Source: a virus. Taken from it: 55,898 nt of DNA. The notes beneath the pieces are model-generated. The model worked only from the letters and a program-made list of their open reading frames with translations. It did not search any database and was not told where the DNA came from. Positions within the stretch are counted from its first letter, which is position 1, and every line of letters starts with the position of its first letter. The translations under genes and the position numbers were made by a program. Positions 16,501 to 25,897 of the stretch are shown here, in pieces. Where the stretch lies: the IMG/VR virus record IMGVR_UViG_3300009160_000053, positions 1 to 55,898 of that record, one strand, 5' to 3'.

Positions 16501-19500
16501 TTCGAACGACGTCTGGATCGACTAGGCTAGCTCCGTTCTCAAATTTATATGCTAGGTAAGCTTCTGCTTCGTTACGAACGATATGGTCAAAACCCTTTTG
16601 CGAATCACGCCCACGCTGAATAGCCTGCAACAACAGATCCATCCTTCTGTTGTAAAGGGCCGAGCGAACCTCAGCCTGACTGAAGCTAATTGGATCCTCA
16701 TCTAGCTTCTCCTGCTTCGTCTCTAATACCTTTTCTGTCTTTGTTGGGATGGCCTTTCCGTACCACTTCCCCTTGTAGTAAATGTCTCCGAACTCACCGA
16801 GCCTTCTAATCGCTTCCTGAACAGCCTCATCAGCCGTCCTCGCCCTTACATACACCTTCCGAGACTTTGAATTTGCGTTGGTCAAAGTCCCAGATTTAGT
16901 ACCCCCGTACCGTTTACCCTTATACAACTTCGAAGGTGTTGTCCCCAAACTTTTCGACGTGAAGTCAGGACTCTCGGGGGTTAGCTGGAATTCCCACATA
17001 TACCTGCCCCGCTCATCACGAGCTGGCTCGTTTTTAAAGAGAGCAGAGTTCTTGACTCGCATCCCTGTGATAACAGGTTTTGCTAGTAGTTCTTTCTCTC
17101 GCTCCTCAAGCTTCAGTTCTACCCGCTTAACGAATTCCAGGTCAGGCGCAACCGGTAGAATTGTGCGGATTGATACTCTTTCCCGCCCCTGGAATCGAGT
17201 AATGACAAGCCCGTTTACCTTGTCATAGAAAGCCGAAGCAGCGTACTCGCTGTGAAGGTTCGGGACGCTCGCACCGTTCACAAAGACTGGCAATCTAAAG
17301 TCACCATTCGTATTTTGGTTTGAGTTAAATCTAACAATCATCCCGAGTCCGGGGTTTTCTTGGAACACCACCTGAGCAGATATGACTTTCTCTTCCCGGT
17401 TACCAAGACCGACAAAGTTTGCTGGGAACACCCACTCCACTGTCTTCTCGTACAGGTCAGACGTACCCCGTTGCAACATGCCCCTACGCTTCATTTCAGC
17501 CGTAATGGTCGGAGAGATGTTCTCGACCTGGCTCGGGGTTAGCTTGGTCCTCTCACCTTCTTTGACGGTGATCTTACTGATGTGCTCGGTGTCTACGGCT
17601 CTGTAGAAAATGTCGGACAGCTCATGCTGTTTGGCCAGTTCCCTTTTTCTTGTCTTCTCAAGGTCAGCCAGAACCTTTGTAAGTTTTTTAAGTTCACCCC
17701 TCTTTTCGATCTGCTCCCATGCACCCTGGGTTGCAATTTCCTTTTTCTTATCCGCAACCATCTTGTCCAGGGCTGCGACATTGGCGTTTGAGAGGGCAAG
17801 AGCCGAACGAAGTTGTGCAACTCTCTTTACGTTGGATGGTGTATTAGTTGCGGCAATGATCGCCCGAGTGTCGATTTCTTTGATGGTCTTCCCAATCTTC
17901 TTGCGAAGTTCTGGGTCTAGCGGAGCGGGTGCTTTATTGAGCCTTTCCTTTTTGTCCTCCCACTTGCCAGTAGCCGCGTTCCATTCCGCGTCACTCGATG
18001 TAATGTCTTGGACGGAAACGCTTGTCTGAATGAATTTTTCGTACGCAGCGGAGGCCTGCTTCGCAACGTCCAAAAGCTTTTTAGATTTCTCGTCGTAGCC
18101 GATAGCTTCCAAGAATTCAATTGTCCTCTTGGTTGCAATTTGGACGTCGACCAGCTTACGAATCGCCTCGTCCTCAAAAGATTGTATTGAGTTATTTGTC
18201 TTACGGACTTCGAGAGCCTTAGAAAGAGGTCCAAACAAGATATCGACAACAGGATCTTTTACCTCCGGGATTCTGTATACTGGCTCAATCAATTTGTTTT
18301 CCCCGGAAAGACCCATCCAGAATTTCCTTAGGTCTGCTCTTTCCTTGAGCTTTTCCAACACAGAAGAAAGCCATTCGTCATCTTGAGACAGCTTGTTTAA
18401 AGGATCTTTAATCTTGTAGTACGCCCCCAGCCCAGCCTCTTCGATTGCGGACAGCAGACGGTTATACTCAGCCCGCGAAGCAAAACCCTTATTTAAAGCC
18501 GTGTCATCGTCGTGCGGTGTTTCTTCAAACACAGAAAGGTCTGCAAGATTTCTACCGTGTCTCTCAAGCTTGATATCGTTCAGCTCCATCCGTTCAGGGG
18601 TAACCGCGTTACCAGTCCTTGCAGCAATGAATTCAAAGTTTGAAGCGTATTGCTCAGTCGAACCTTCCTCCTCAGCCGTGTTGACGTCCATGCCTTCGTA
18701 CCATTCCTCATCCCCCATCTCGTTGAACGGATCGTTGTAATCTTTAGCTTGATATTGCGGCTCTTGGTTAAGAACCTCTTCCCCGTCAAGATTGTAAACA
18801 GGCTTTTGAATGCTAGCCCTCGCCTTATCTCTGGCCTGAATGTAATTCTCAATCTCTGCTTTCTTTCTTTCTAGGTTTAGCTTCTGTTTCGTATCGCGAA
18901 TTCGAGCACGAAGCTCTTCCATTTCAGACAAGGGCTGATTTGGTTCCGTGACTTCGCCCGCACTAGAAAACTCGTTGGCTTCAAGCTCTTCGTTCGAGTT
19001 CTTTTCGATATGTCGCAACCTTGTTGTTACAGATTCCATCGCTTTCTGTATTGGCGACAACGCGAACATGTCTGCCGCGTTTCCTTCCCTTGCGTTTTCA
19101 GAAAGGCTCGAAGCCAGCTCATCCAGGATGACGTTAAAGAGTGTTTTTGATTTTGCGGTATACCGAGTCTTGCCGTTTGAGATCTTTGTAGTGGGAGCAA
19201 TCTTTTCAGCAATAAAGGCGACTAGAGCTTTAAAGTCATTATCAGCTTCAACCTCCGGGTAAGCGCTTGGGGCTGCGCCTACTTCGTCTAAAAGATCCCT
19301 CTCCTTGGAAGCCAAGTCTCGGATTGCCACCAAGGCTTGTTCTCCCCTGGCTTTCTGCGAAAGCATTTGATTCATAATCCGGCTGAAGAAAGCTTTGTAC
19401 TTTGCTCCCGCTTCTTCGCCCATTGATTCCGAAGCCGCGGAGGCTTGAGCCATTAGGAGGTAGAGGTTCTTCTCCACGCCTTGATCCATGATTTCGTTGG

Positions 19501-22500
19501 CCATGTTCTGTACCGGACCTTTTAGACCCATGTGTCTTTCAAGGGGTTGCAAGTAAGCAACGAGTGCAAGGTACTGAACGTACTCAGCAGGAGCTGAACC
19601 AGCAGCTGATACAAAGAGTGCGTTTCTTTCGTCGCGATTGATGATCTTGTTATCGGCTAAGTTGCCCAAGAAAGTCTGAGCCGCATCCCGGTTCATGTCC
19701 GCTATGTTCAGAACAAGGTTTCTCAGGCCTCGTTTTCCGGCCGGTGACTCAAGGATCCGAGTGGAGTCCTGCTGAGCCTTCTGCAAGTGCGACATCTCCA
19801 GACCACCCTCAGCGTTCGTCTCAACGATAAGGCGGTTAAGCCTTTCCTTGCCCTCTGGCGTTTTTGTATTTACTCGCTCCTCAAGCACTCGATATAGAAA
19901 CCATTTTCCAGAGTCCAAGTCGTCCGGCACTGGACCGTTTAATCCAGTAGCCAGTCTAGCCGCCAGTTCGAGGGTATACTGTCTACGGCCTTCGTCTTTG
20001 AATACCGAACCCAAGACCTGTTCGCGTCCGTTCCCAGCGACAACCATCCACTCGCCAACTGCTTCGTCAAAGATAAGCAGAGGAAGTCCTTGATTTGACG
20101 CCCCAGCACCCTCGTTAACAATGGTCTCAGGATTAAACTCCGAGCCCTCGATACGCATTATTTTAGCTCTCTCGTCGTTGCTGTATGCGTAGTTTCTTTG
20201 GTTGTCGCCGGTATACTTTTGATTTGAACTAAACTGCTTTGAACTTCCTTCGTGCGATGCTTGAACTTTAGAGCGATCTACCCAGGCAAACCTAAATTTG
20301 TGTAGCCCCTTCGTAGCGTCACGAACTGTCCGGCTATCCCCAAACTCAATAATCGAACCAGTCGGTATTTGTTTGTTGCTTTTGGCCTGGTTAGTTTCTC
20401 TGGCAAGCTCACGCCCAATCTCTTCCAAGTTTGGGGTGTCTGCTCTGACAAGCCCACCCTCTGTAAGACTTACAACGTTTTCAGTCTCAGGCGATACGAG
20501 ACGGATCAGATTCCCAATAACTTGGTTGTTCTGAGGGGGAGCGTTGGGGCCGTACTTCTCAAGTTGATATAGAATGTTGTCCGTGGCATCCAACAAACCG
20601 CCGAAGACTTGGTTCTGTTGAATGGTTAAACCAAGCTTACCGAGTAGATCAAACAAAGCTTGTCGGAGAGTCTTAAACCAGAAAGCTACGTAGCCGTCTT
20701 TAGGAGCACCTTTGAGCATAGCCTTGATTGACTGGACGTCCTCATCTGTTTGTCCGCTGCCCAAGTCTTCGGTTGAATACCCAAGCCGTGCTTTCTGGTG
20801 GACAAAACGGAGGTACTCAATTGTAAGCTTTCGCTCGCTAATATCTCTTCCGTACTTTGCGCGAAGCACTTCTTTCGCAGCTGGGTCTATCTCTTCGTTA
20901 GCTTTATCGAGAACAAATTCCATTGTTTCGACGTAGGCCTCTTGAGCCGTAACCTCACCATTCTGAATCCTGTCTTTATGAATTGTCGTAGCCATTGCGC
21001 GAATTGTTGCAAACAGTGAGTTGTGAAGCATCTCTTCTGAAGCGATCCCAATGAGATAACCCCTTCCAGCTTCGTTCAGTCTGCTTGAGAATTTTCGACC
21101 GACCAAATCCCGGTTTACCCTTAGCTTCTTTGGGTTAATGAATACGGTGTTGAAGTCTGTGTTATTCCACTCTGTCCAAGCACCCATGTCCCCACCGCGG
21201 TTACCGAAAAGAACTTTGACGTTCTTAAATTTTAGATCGGTAAGTGCTTTTGTGAAATCGTCAACTATGTCCTGTTCGTAATACGGTAGACGAGAAAACC
21301 TTTCATCGACCATCTGCCCATTCCGAAGTGTAGAGGCACGCCGTGGTACTCCCGCTTCTGCATCCTCGTTGTACAACGGTTCGTTTTCTACGGTTACCTC
21401 TGCAATCGAGTTCCTATCTACCCTCTTCGAATCTTTAAATGGGAGGCCAATTTGACACGACTCATCTTCTTTAACTACTCCTTGAGTCGCATCTAGCGTC
21501 CCCTGTTTTCGGCTTCTCCTATCTATCCGCGCCCTATCAGTCCAGGTATCAGCTGTTACAAGTTCTTTAATCTCAGGGATTGTTCTGGAGTTCAGCCGGA
21601 ATCCAGCCCTATGGAGCATCTGGTCGTGCTTGTCAGCGGCATCGTTTGGAGTCGCAATATAAACAACTCTTGGGGCTGTCCCAGTTTGGTCGTCCAGCGA
21701 AAGACCAGCACCCGCTTTTGTAGGAGTGGCTAAAGCGATCTTTTTATTGCCAGCTTGAAAGTCGTTAATATCCGAAGTCATCTGGTTGCCGCCTTCGCCG
21801 TAGATAACCGCAGGAGGAATACCTTCTTTGGAGAACATTTCGTTAAGCGTCTCAAGAAGCGACGGGTGCTCCCCAAGGCCAAGCTCGGGGAACGCAACAG
21901 AGTTAACGAACTCGCCGAAAACGATGACTTGTTTACCTTGTTCTAGATCTTGAAGGGCGGAGGTAACGATGTACGGCAGCTTGTTTATCTCGGACCAAGC
22001 CTCCAGCTTGAATCTCATCAACGCCTCAAACTCCTGCTTCTTCTTGCTTTGCTCTTCCGTAAGGAGTGAAGACCCGTCGCCAACTAGTTCTTGTATTTGT
22101 CTAAGGTAGTAGTTTTCAATTTGTTGAAGCTGCTTTTGGATTACGTCTCCGGCCTCAAGCTCAACCACACCAGAATACGGTCTCTGCCCTTCTGGAACTC
22201 TTCTAATATACGCACCAACTGTTGAGGCGCTTTCGGCAAGGTTTGCGATGGTTGTTTCCCGATCCTTGGATGTGTCCAGCATCGTACGAACGGTTTGCTC
22301 GGATTTGCCGAGGATGCCTGGGAGGAAATACATGACACCGTTCGCCCTGTCGGCCGGTGTGGCTGTTGAGAAGATTTTGAAAGCAGATGTCTCTTTGGAC
22401 ATCCTTGTCCGAATTGTTCCGGTATTCTTAAGGTTTTGAGATTCGTCGAATACGATGACATCTGCTGTTTCAATCCCCTTGATCTGACCCTTTGAGAAGG

Positions 22501-25500
22501 CATCGTAAGTATAGAAATACACCCGGTTTCTCGGAATGTTTGCGGCTGCTAACTGAGACTTCAGTCCGTTCCCGGCATCAATCAACTCGTTACTCTCTGT
22601 AATAACGATGATCTTTCCGTTGGTCTCGTTTTTGGCTTTTGCCTTATCGTCAGCAATATACCGAGCCGCACTTAAGAAGGTTCTCCCCTTACCAAGACCG
22701 GCATCGTCAGCTAGCAAAGCAGCGGTTCTTCCCTCCTTGTAAGCGTTTATGATGAGATTTGCTGCCTGCCTTTGGTGAGGCAAAAGATTGTTGTTTGGGC
22801 TAACTAGATTTGGAACAGCTTCGGGATTCCCAGTAGACAAGCTTTTAAGAGTTGGTTCGCTGATCCCGACGCCAGGCTTCTTGCTATTCAGAACCGCTTG
22901 CATTTCTTGAATAGCACGGAAAGCAGCTGCCCTGCGTGGCGAAAAGTCTAGCTTGTCTTGGATGTTTGCGACCTCGATGGATGTAAGAAGCCCAGCTTCT
23001 TCCAGCTCGCTCAGCATGTCTCTTGCCAAGCTTTGTGCTTCCAGATCGTTCTGAGTCAGCTGAACCTGTTTCTGCTCTCCCTGCAGTACCTTGAATATTT
23101 TCTGTGGTCCCTGGACAAGTTCGGGCAACTCACCAGTCTTTTGATATTTTTGGAAATCAAGGTCACGCTTCTCTTTGACGAAGGCAACCATGTCGTCAAC
23201 AAGTTTTGGTAGCGCTTTTGCCAATTCACCTGTTGAGGTCTTGTAACCGCCCTGGTTAAGCACCCCAGCTATTTCAGCCAATCTTGTAGTGTTCTTTGCC
23301 AACTCTTTCGGGTCACCGTTCTTTTTGCTGGCCTCGTCCAACGCGGCTCCCAAAAGAAACTTTTTTGCTGGGTCGCTGTTAAGGGAAGCAAAGTATGCGT
23401 TCTTGGCATTTTTCAATATGTCAGTTCTGACCTCGTTTTCGTCAAGATTTTTGGAAGGACTTCCGATTGTATCCTCAAGCGTGCCTGAGCCGTCGTCATC
23501 GCCTAAAGCAGTTTGAAGACTGATGGCCGCTTCCATCCCAACATTGCCACCAAGCCTACGTCCAAACTTCCTAGAGAAGTCACCAACCACTGAACGGAAG
23601 ATCCGGTCTTTAGAGATTTTCTTTGCGTCTACAGCCTGGAACGCTTCCTCGGCTTCGCCTTCCCCAAGGTTCTCCGTCCTATTTTTACGGAGATCATATT
23701 TCTTCCTGAGGGTTCTCCAGTAACGAAGACGAGCCGCGTTCGCCAGCCTGGTCTCGTCGAAGGACATATTCGGTCTGGATTTCTTTAGGTTCTTAGCCCT
23801 CTTCTGGAAATACTTCTCAGCTTCTCCAAGGTTTTTAGCTTCGTCAGGTGACTCAAGAAGATTGTTTATTTGATCGATGTACTCTGGGTTTTCTTCTGTA
23901 AGCCTAAGCTCACCCGTCACCTTCGAACCTTTTGAGTTTGTACGAGGCTTGCGCTTAATAACTGGCATGCCTTGCTGCAACCTTGAGAACCTTGCATTTA
24001 TGGAGGAGAGAGCCTCATTTACGTTGGTTGGGAGAGTCTCCTCAACCTCAAGCACATCTTTGACTTCTGCTTTTTCCTGAGTTGCATATTCTTTTGGGGC
24101 TTTCCAAGAACTTTGTACCGAGGAGACAAAGCCCCGCATAAAAGCAACTTGCTCTTCTTCTTTCTCGGGCCAAGGAAGGTTAGCCTGCTCAAGGACAGGG
24201 ATAATCTTGTCAGCAATATCGGGTAGAAGAATGTCCTTAGGGAACGCTTCTTGATCACCTTTAATCAGCCCTTGCGCTACGTACTCGTCCCGCAGTTTGG
24301 ATACATAAAAGTCTGTGGCGTAAGAAAGGCTTCTTTCGTACTTACTGTCTGGTTTAACTTCTCCAGCAGCAACACTATCATCAATAGGCGTTATTGAAGG
24401 AGCGACTGCCTCTGAACTTTGTTCAGCAGTCCCTGGCTGCACGTTTTCTTCAATAGGGACTTCTTCGTCGGTTGCGGTTGGGGTTTCTTTTTCTTGTGTC
24501 GTTGGTGCTTGCTGCTCATCAGTTGCCTCCGATTTTGGGGCTAAAGAATCTAAGTCAATAGCTTCATCTGAACCAAATATGTCTTCATTTTCCGGACGCT
24601 CCATTTCGGTCATTGGCTTTAAGCCTTGCGATAGCTCGGTTTCGAGACCGACATCGCTTCCCGCGGCTTCCGAAGTAAGCGGGGCATTTGGAATATCCTG
24701 CTTAGCAGCCGCACTCGATCGCCCTCTAGGGCGGAAACCCAGAGCGTTAATGACAAGACTCGCGATTGTTCCAGCAGCACCGCCAACCTGCGCGGATCTA
24801 TAAACATCCTCCATTACATCTTTTGTTGGATTATAGCCAAGTTTCTCAAAGAGGTTTGATGCGTACTGCTGAAACCATTCTTGTGTGAATTCTTCAACAC
24901 CCTCTTTACCAACCTCAAGAAGATATGCCCGGAGCCCTTTGCCAAATTGCCCACCAGTTGCGTCGTTAAGCTTGTCGATCCACCCGCTCATGGGTATTGC
25001 TTCGCTAATCCCAACAATCGCGTTAAGAGCCGCAAAAGTAGCTACTTGATCGGGATTTGCCCCCTGCTCGAAGGCTTTACGTGCCGAACCACCACCAGAC
25101 AAGGTTGCGCCAGTTGTCGCAGAGTAAGCCGTGGCTCCGACACCAAGTTCTCCAGCAATGCCACCGCCAACCATGATCCCAATGCTTTGCCCAATTCCAC
25201 TGGCTACTTGTCCCGTGAAAGATTCGTCCTGTTCTTTTGTGGTTGGTATTGAGGCGTTAACGTCCCGTTCGTAGTTTCTTGCCAGCTGATAGCCCCAAGT
25301 CGTATCGAGAGGGTAAGGTTTCCCCTGAGTCAGATAGCCCGTCATGCTTGTTACGTATCCAAGGGCATCTGCGGCACCAGTGACGTTAGAGTAAAAACCC
25401 TTCATCATGGAATTTGGAATAGACTTCGCTGCCTCAGTCGCGCCTTCTATTGCACCCTCAGCAAAGTTCTTTAAATACGAAGGCTCTTCTCCTTTTGACT

Positions 25501-25897
25501 GAAGCTTAAACTTTGCGTCTTGTGGCAATATTTCGGCTGAAACCGGCAAGTCATTCTCCTTACCCTGCTCAACTCTATCCAGAAGTTCGTTCAGACTTAT
25601 CTCTGTGTTTAGTTTTGGTGGCGGGGAGAATGGAGGGGGCTCGTTTGAAGAAGCGATTTCAATTGCAGTTGGAGGATTCGAGAACTGGGAAACCTCTCCA
25701 GATGGAGAAAGTGAAAGGGTTTTATTAAATTCCCCGGTGGCAGCTTCTAGCTCGGAAGCTTGAGGCTCAACCTCCATACGATCCAAGAGCTCGTATAGGC
25801 TCCCTGCCTCTGGGGCTTGGGGAACAGCGGGTGTTTCGCTTTCTTCAGTCTCGCCTAGTAACTGGTCGAAACTCTTAGTTGGATCAAATTGACTCAT
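10514..25897 (-). CDS. Giant polyvalent virion protein with helicase, ParB-like and LysM-like domains (5127 aa)
   Basis: Uninterrupted 15.4 kb frame. Order from the N-terminus: acidic linker with repeats (LYELLDRM, LNELLDRV); Gly/Ala-rich hydrophobic region about 150-390; SF2 helicase about 1035-1480 with ADDAGLGKGRT (~1066), FDESQ (~1149), STATP (~1179), ATPTKAGAGLSL (~1392) and QMLHRAGFRL (~1429), nearest in style to strawberry-notch/SNF2; SEEMLHNSL (~1622), perhaps a degenerate zincin; DdrB/ParB-like domain about 1850-1970 ending VVAGNGREQVL; two LysM-like repeats about 3215-3313; possible degenerate GHKL about 3380-3450; a membrane segment near 4780. Such domain chains define polyvalent proteins (DarB type), thought to be injected to protect or remodel the entering genome. 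ATGA overlap with the preceding gene. Confidence 0.85.
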   Translation of the reverse strand: MSQFDPTKSFDQLLGETEESETPAVPQAPEAGSLYELLDRMEVEPQASELEAATGEFNKTLSLSPSGEVSQFSNPPTAIEIASSNEPPPFSPPPKLNTEISLNELLDRVEQGKENDLPVSAEILPQDAKFKLQSKGEEPSYLKNFAEGAIEGATEAAKSIPNSMMKGFYSNVTGAADALGYVTSMTGYLTQGKPYPLDTTWGYQLARNYERDVNASIPTTKEQDESFTGQVASGIGQSIGIMVGGGIAGELGVGATAYSATTGATLSGGGSARKAFEQGANPDQVATFAALNAIVGISEAIPMSGWIDKLNDATGGQFGKGLRAYLLEVGKEGVEEFTQEWFQQYASNLFEKLGYNPTKDVMEDVYRSAQVGGAAGTIASLVINALGFRPRGRSSAAAKQDIPNAPLTSEAAGSDVGLETELSQGLKPMTEMERPENEDIFGSDEAIDLDSLAPKSEATDEQQAPTTQEKETPTATDEEVPIEENVQPGTAEQSSEAVAPSITPIDDSVAAGEVKPDSKYERSLSYATDFYVSKLRDEYVAQGLIKGDQEAFPKDILLPDIADKIIPVLEQANLPWPEKEEEQVAFMRGFVSSVQSSWKAPKEYATQEKAEVKDVLEVEETLPTNVNEALSSINARFSRLQQGMPVIKRKPRTNSKGSKVTGELRLTEENPEYIDQINNLLESPDEAKNLGEAEKYFQKRAKNLKKSRPNMSFDETRLANAARLRYWRTLRKKYDLRKNRTENLGEGEAEEAFQAVDAKKISKDRIFRSVVGDFSRKFGRRLGGNVGMEAAISLQTALGDDDGSGTLEDTIGSPSKNLDENEVRTDILKNAKNAYFASLNSDPAKKFLLGAALDEASKKNGDPKELAKNTTRLAEIAGVLNQGGYKTSTGELAKALPKLVDDMVAFVKEKRDLDFQKYQKTGELPELVQGPQKIFKVLQGEQKQVQLTQNDLEAQSLARDMLSELEEAGLLTSIEVANIQDKLDFSPRRAAAFRAIQEMQAVLNSKKPGVGISEPTLKSLSTGNPEAVPNLVSPNNNLLPHQRQAANLIINAYKEGRTAALLADDAGLGKGRTFLSAARYIADDKAKAKNETNGKIIVITESNELIDAGNGLKSQLAAANIPRNRVYFYTYDAFSKGQIKGIETADVIVFDESQNLKNTGTIRTRMSKETSAFKIFSTATPADRANGVMYFLPGILGKSEQTVRTMLDTSKDRETTIANLAESASTVGAYIRRVPEGQRPYSGVVELEAGDVIQKQLQQIENYYLRQIQELVGDGSSLLTEEQSKKKQEFEALMRFKLEAWSEINKLPYIVTSALQDLEQGKQVIVFGEFVNSVAFPELGLGEHPSLLETLNEMFSKEGIPPAVIYGEGGNQMTSDINDFQAGNKKIALATPTKAGAGLSLDDQTGTAPRVVYIATPNDAADKHDQMLHRAGFRLNSRTIPEIKELVTADTWTDRARIDRRSRKQGTLDATQGVVKEDESCQIGLPFKDSKRVDRNSIAEVTVENEPLYNEDAEAGVPRRASTLRNGQMVDERFSRLPYYEQDIVDDFTKALTDLKFKNVKVLFGNRGGDMGAWTEWNNTDFNTVFINPKKLRVNRDLVGRKFSSRLNEAGRGYLIGIASEEMLHNSLFATIRAMATTIHKDRIQNGEVTAQEAYVETMEFVLDKANEEIDPAAKEVLRAKYGRDISERKLTIEYLRFVHQKARLGYSTEDLGSGQTDEDVQSIKAMLKGAPKDGYVAFWFKTLRQALFDLLGKLGLTIQQNQVFGGLLDATDNILYQLEKYGPNAPPQNNQVIGNLIRLVSPETENVVSLTEGGLVRADTPNLEEIGRELARETNQAKSNKQIPTGSIIEFGDSRTVRDATKGLHKFRFAWVDRSKVQASHEGSSKQFSSNQKYTGDNQRNYAYSNDERAKIMRIEGSEFNPETIVNEGAGASNQGLPLLIFDEAVGEWMVVAGNGREQVLGSVFKDEGRRQYTLELAARLATGLNGPVPDDLDSGKWFLYRVLEERVNTKTPEGKERLNRLIVETNAEGGLEMSHLQKAQQDSTRILESPAGKRGLRNLVLNIADMNRDAAQTFLGNLADNKIINRDERNALFVSAAGSAPAEYVQYLALVAYLQPLERHMGLKGPVQNMANEIMDQGVEKNLYLLMAQASAASESMGEEAGAKYKAFFSRIMNQMLSQKARGEQALVAIRDLASKERDLLDEVGAAPSAYPEVEADNDFKALVAFIAEKIAPTTKISNGKTRYTAKSKTLFNVILDELASSLSENAREGNAADMFALSPIQKAMESVTTRLRHIEKNSNEELEANEFSSAGEVTEPNQPLSEMEELRARIRDTKQKLNLERKKAEIENYIQARDKARASIQKPVYNLDGEEVLNQEPQYQAKDYNDPFNEMGDEEWYEGMDVNTAEEEGSTEQYASNFEFIAARTGNAVTPERMELNDIKLERHGRNLADLSVFEETPHDDDTALNKGFASRAEYNRLLSAIEEAGLGAYYKIKDPLNKLSQDDEWLSSVLEKLKERADLRKFWMGLSGENKLIEPVYRIPEVKDPVVDILFGPLSKALEVRKTNNSIQSFEDEAIRKLVDVQIATKRTIEFLEAIGYDEKSKKLLDVAKQASAAYEKFIQTSVSVQDITSSDAEWNAATGKWEDKKERLNKAPAPLDPELRKKIGKTIKEIDTRAIIAATNTPSNVKRVAQLRSALALSNANVAALDKMVADKKKEIATQGAWEQIEKRGELKKLTKVLADLEKTRKRELAKQHELSDIFYRAVDTEHISKITVKEGERTKLTPSQVENISPTITAEMKRRGMLQRGTSDLYEKTVEWVFPANFVGLGNREEKVISAQVVFQENPGLGMIVRFNSNQNTNGDFRLPVFVNGASVPNLHSEYAASAFYDKVNGLVITRFQGRERVSIRTILPVAPDLEFVKRVELKLEEREKELLAKPVITGMRVKNSALFKNEPARDERGRYMWEFQLTPESPDFTSKSLGTTPSKLYKGKRYGGTKSGTLTNANSKSRKVYVRARTADEAVQEAIRRLGEFGDIYYKGKWYGKAIPTKTEKVLETKQEKLDEDPISFSQAEVRSALYNRRMDLLLQAIQRGRDSQKGFDHIVRNEAEAYLAYKFENGASLVDPDVVRIAKEFGLWTISNGKVNNQGLRKLQELALAQATPKSMSVVNRGNKQSATGPMRDVSQNFLFQASKAKTIDVPVAEKEYVVPEGRQRTSDEVLADIAAKNGVSVADLKAANTLVMGKAVAGSTLIIPGTSKSVEVPNFFEEPETLTALELASRNGITKAEMLSYNKLPADYVPKPGDIIKFPGSGTTNNLEELALKIIKNRDHVTFPQMVFKDRAPQGVRLVDRDGEFVGSGVVSFEGDLFAYKGNYNVDALARDELFNAVSTATPWDVVQAVNEIFYKFRDAGSDKTKIKVTIDKVNQKVTVSQDEHGYSYGEITDWVFGSFQDGKSRTDLSLVAPLCEIDARTVKNGVLTTVQSTPQSLQSEQEEEFPVVTRNNDYGAETGIRNGTTITIKIPPVVSLPGGFKKVPIFYFPNAIDLGSLPKRGNQELEYTEISQTGKATNRLGKGEAVQSYDNPGRDEQGLKKDAKSAKEKVFKTFKFYIDNILMDTTGSTSRYGALSRIAAKMVARGDNYRGQVYKKTGLLVFRLKNDLDSGTIRLVENRNDSYSGSGSVRSGEEREQALSGMSEARRKEGRSKTQGFAGQLSADTRLGEEIKSASALRDFKYSVRTQPLRAEEMIQLIQRVGGAELAANALLSPDIEVRDDDLRAIKDGTTTHFDNIVILNTILIQQLEKAAKANPTRSEELRALQFGIAKKQADIGTSLAQGLRAFGGYTRIGAAGWMWFATNAKQVERLRQVGLFAADIQKGKMAGDEAIEKALGKVFDSPDVQKLGSLIDEAANNGVWAQLLLKAKYISSTSAEWQRMSTNTLSTVLDQQIKTAKEMIALLKGAEETQEKQRQLSATIAEGTAALLQKGTGTLDQAASELGVSKEKMLENIEKAQDVLDEESEKTTGEYRNHLWKRFGNTKLLDDQNDLAGVGSAKPGQAVSRASRAILDNVINGFVQNFEKALANKDKERLLPHETAVGIIRRILKERIQLKAEGQLILTRSRLSQEQRKLLSLKRFRDAMNSWESLGQAIDIVNRQLAESVDEGSYPKIMQAMSEAMDEPFTKSDIRAFMTTPAFNFKDFVFNRRYLLAGRKAEVLAELTKELRVSGIEVKPETLNRVLTKVSEELETLAKEEFQKSMQRLFGKADNKATRVIKENAGSIVKLALTGNLTDEDIYKFIAKKLKLQNEDWSISKQSAEKIRELAEEIVNDPNGPNSRSAATKTLDILDEIKKDSGVTVLEAFVGQFYTNILQGVKTISVNLLSPIGNTLNLVSILGMRAAKEKSFSSTKAVYKALPRALNTAFVEVVDLLATGDSAGKALAPGKTLASRISGRPLPEIMAEGGVRINAESSFGRWISGMAELWFGWNRKGIWPKIAISKGVWDKTFKLVRGAAKVAGVGTVRAPAYPETTPVIQVSPTGLGVLISRLYNSLDLGTTTFYTEICAALAAEDVVKDLQNNYQGLAPKADMLLSTDLKNVLQLGRQIAGRNEYLPNGFEGPGIVQELEAEARQERGERLKPGTLDFRQELYLRMRRNRGVNNSYWNRVWNKGSQSEKVAIDRMVGAITEDAFFLGTVMANTNKPIGVLGKLSKLLEGWSNEHLAAKLVQPFYGIVTSVYQNWLNWVGYGLLKSGSDTVTVYGEGKRTKPSDMKAMELGSGIFGMVALAAGIAAIIGRMCDDDKEEKEHFIDFSGRGPTDFAYKQALIDSGKWQADSIKIGNFWFKNPNWSPTYLVFKALGYMSDYSKYEKPDQAASSEVAMQFTLAAFKSFGAGVLDVPFLGGVKTLSDLSNLESATWDRKAVGFLMKTGSSLAFGNLLTEADRKIFPEKTDKFGNVHSATGVMAMALGNIPFLRNFNKPMTNVLGEPMLSDGASVPKDNWDRAKQALFNYADIVLRYRDNPDPLWSELAKQRAWVSMPDRIVRVRGITLNDEQRDDWVMERARVLRERLRDPEWVKELPSRGAGDVQNEITRLTGKANKLADVLVLNKYELWDKASERKQMTRELGPRNVD

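Noticed and set aside
10614-25252. Many + strand open frames opposite the giant gene
   Set aside because: They lack ribosome sites, show no protein-like composition, and mirror the codon pattern of the minus-strand gene.
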